This document shows positions 32,838 through 33,718 of a stretch of DNA of 33,718 nucleotides, one piece after another (the first letter of the stretch is position 1; each line of letters starts with the position of its first letter). The DNA is from Hyphomicrobiales bacterium (GTDB taxonomy: Bacteria; Pseudomonadota; Alphaproteobacteria; Rhizobiales; Xanthobacteraceae). The stretch lies in contig JAFAUQ010000033.1 of NCBI GenBank assembly GCA_019243195.1, forward strand, positions 1 to 33,718, in the 5' to 3' direction. Below the pieces are notes generated by a model. The model saw only the letters and a list, made by a program, of their open reading frames with translations. It was not told the origin of the DNA and ran no database searches. The translations under genes were made by a program, and so were the position numbers.

Positions 32838-33718
32838 ATGAACGAGGTTGAAACGCCCGCCGTTCGCCCGGCGCACGCTCCGCCCGACCATCCGCCGGTG
32901 AAGACCGGATCGATCGGCGTTCTCCTCGTCAACCTCGGCACCCCCGACGCGACCGACTACTGGTCGATGCGGCGCTATCTCGCCGAGTTTCTGTCCGACC
33001 CGCGGGTCATCGAGGAGAACCGGCTCAAGTGGTGGCTGGTACTCAACCTGATCATTCTCAGCGTGCGGCCGCGGCGGCGCGGGCGCGATTACCAGCGCAT
33101 CTGGAACCGCGAGCAGAACGAGTCGCCGCTCAAGACCATCACGCGCGCGCAGTCTGAGAAGCTCGCCGCCGCGCTCGCGGCGCGCGACCCGCGCATCGTG
33201 GTCGACTGGGCGATGCGCTACGGCAACCCGTCGCTCGCCTCGCGTCTGGAGGCGCTGCAGCGCCGGGGCTGCGACCGCATCCTGATCTTTCCGCTCTATC
33301 CGCAATATGCGGCGGCGACCACCGCGACGGTGTGCGACAAGGCCTTCGATGCGCTCAAGCGCATGCGCTGGCAGCCGGCGATCCGCGTCGTGCCGGCCTA
33401 TTACGACGATACGGTCTACATCGACGCGGTCGCCGCCTCGCTGCAGCAGGCGCTCAGCCGGCTGTCCTTCGTGCCGGAAGTCATCCTGGCATCGTTCCAC
33501 GGCATGCCCGAGGATTACCTCGCCAGGGGCGATCCCTATCACTGCCAGTGCGCCAAGACCGCGCGCCTCGTCAAGGAGAAGCTCGGCCTCGATGACGCCC
33601 GCTTCATGATGACGTTCCAGTCGCGCTTCGGCACCGCCGAATGGCTGAAACCCTATACGGACGCGACCGTCAAGGCTCTGGCCGAGCGGGGGGTGAAGAA
33701 TCTTGCGGTGGTGATGCC
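32838..33718 (+). CDS. hemH: Ferrochelatase, 3' end beyond window
   Basis: The first 293 residues of ferrochelatase, which inserts Fe(II) into protoporphyrin IX, the last step of haem synthesis, at the inner membrane face. Family blocks: GVLLVNLGTPDATDYWSMRRYLAEFLSDPRVIE (about 28-60), AMRYGNPSLASRL, ILIFPLYPQYAAATTATV (about 151-168), the catalytic His221 in ASFHGMPEDYL, and DPYHCQCAKTARLVKE. TFQSRFGTAEWLKPYTD (about 256-272) carries the second conserved acidic residue. A Pro-rich N-terminal extension of about 20 residues precedes the core. ATG 32838 is 30 bases after the ligase stop. The gene is probably unrelated to the transporter operon in function. Confidence 0.94.
   Translation, partial: MNEVETPAVRPAHAPPDHPPVKTGSIGVLLVNLGTPDATDYWSMRRYLAEFLSDPRVIEENRLKWWLVLNLIILSVRPRRRGRDYQRIWNREQNESPLKTITRAQSEKLAAALAARDPRIVVDWAMRYGNPSLASRLEALQRRGCDRILIFPLYPQYAAATTATVCDKAFDALKRMRWQPAIRVVPAYYDDTVYIDAVAASLQQALSRLSFVPEVILASFHGMPEDYLARGDPYHCQCAKTARLVKEKLGLDDARFMMTFQSRFGTAEWLKPYTDATVKALAERGVKNLAVVM

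Noticed and set aside
31716-33542. A 608-codon minus-strand open frame opposite the ligase and hemH
   Set aside because: Antisense shadow of two genes with strong family motifs; low-complexity composition and no ribosome site.

Overview
The window is high-GC DNA (about two-thirds G+C by eye) from an alphaproteobacterium, most likely Hyphomicrobiales near the Bradyrhizobium/Rhodopseudomonas/Xanthobacteraceae group. The grounds are dense third-position-GC coding, long antisense shadow frames, a large single-chain indolepyruvate oxidoreductase, several Liv/Urt-type transporters, and several dispersed palindromic repeats of the kind scattered through these genomes. No rRNA, tRNA, CRISPR array, transposase or phage gene was recognised. 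It reads as chromosomal metabolic and transport DNA.

Layout. (1) 1-2078: the end of a TRAP large permease overlapping an SDR oxidoreductase. (2) 2090-4269: a dispersed inverted repeat, a two-gene YeeE/YedE sulfur-transport pair, a rhomboid protease whose last codons lie in a repeat, and a gene-poor gap ending in another palindrome. (3) 4286-7765: fused indolepyruvate ferredoxin oxidoreductase. (4) 7794-10262: AlkB-like dioxygenase, an XRE regulator with a DUF5678-like small gene that looks frameshifted at its 5' end, and a YcaQ-type DNA glycosylase. (5) 10317-11414: FUSC membrane protein. (6) 18732 down to 11602 on the minus strand: urtABCDE-fmdA-fmdB-crcB. (7) 19065-23361, divergent from urtA: a 1126-residue fusion of an NCS1-type permease, a Cys-rich segment, a histidine kinase and a receiver, overlapping a REC-LuxR response regulator gene. 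(8) 23362-24247: gene-free, repeat-bearing DNA. (9) 24248-32807: acyl-CoA synthetase, livG, livH, livM, livK, livF and a phenylacetate-CoA-ligase-like gene in one direction. (10) 32838-end: ferrochelatase, cut by the window edge.

The most interesting unit is regions 6 and 7 together. A permease-shaped sensor kinase and its response regulator face an ABC importer for urea or short amides, which is followed by formamidase. The simplest reading is a circuit in which the NCS1 module senses an extracellular nitrogen compound (urea, amide or purine/pyrimidine-like) and the LuxR-type regulator switches on the importer and hydrolase. The sequence supports the architecture and the neighbourhood; the ligand and the target promoter are inference.

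Region 9 couples one Liv-type importer to two different CoA ligases, which suggests that an imported carboxylic acid (aromatic or fatty) is activated to its CoA thioester. That substrate is also inference.
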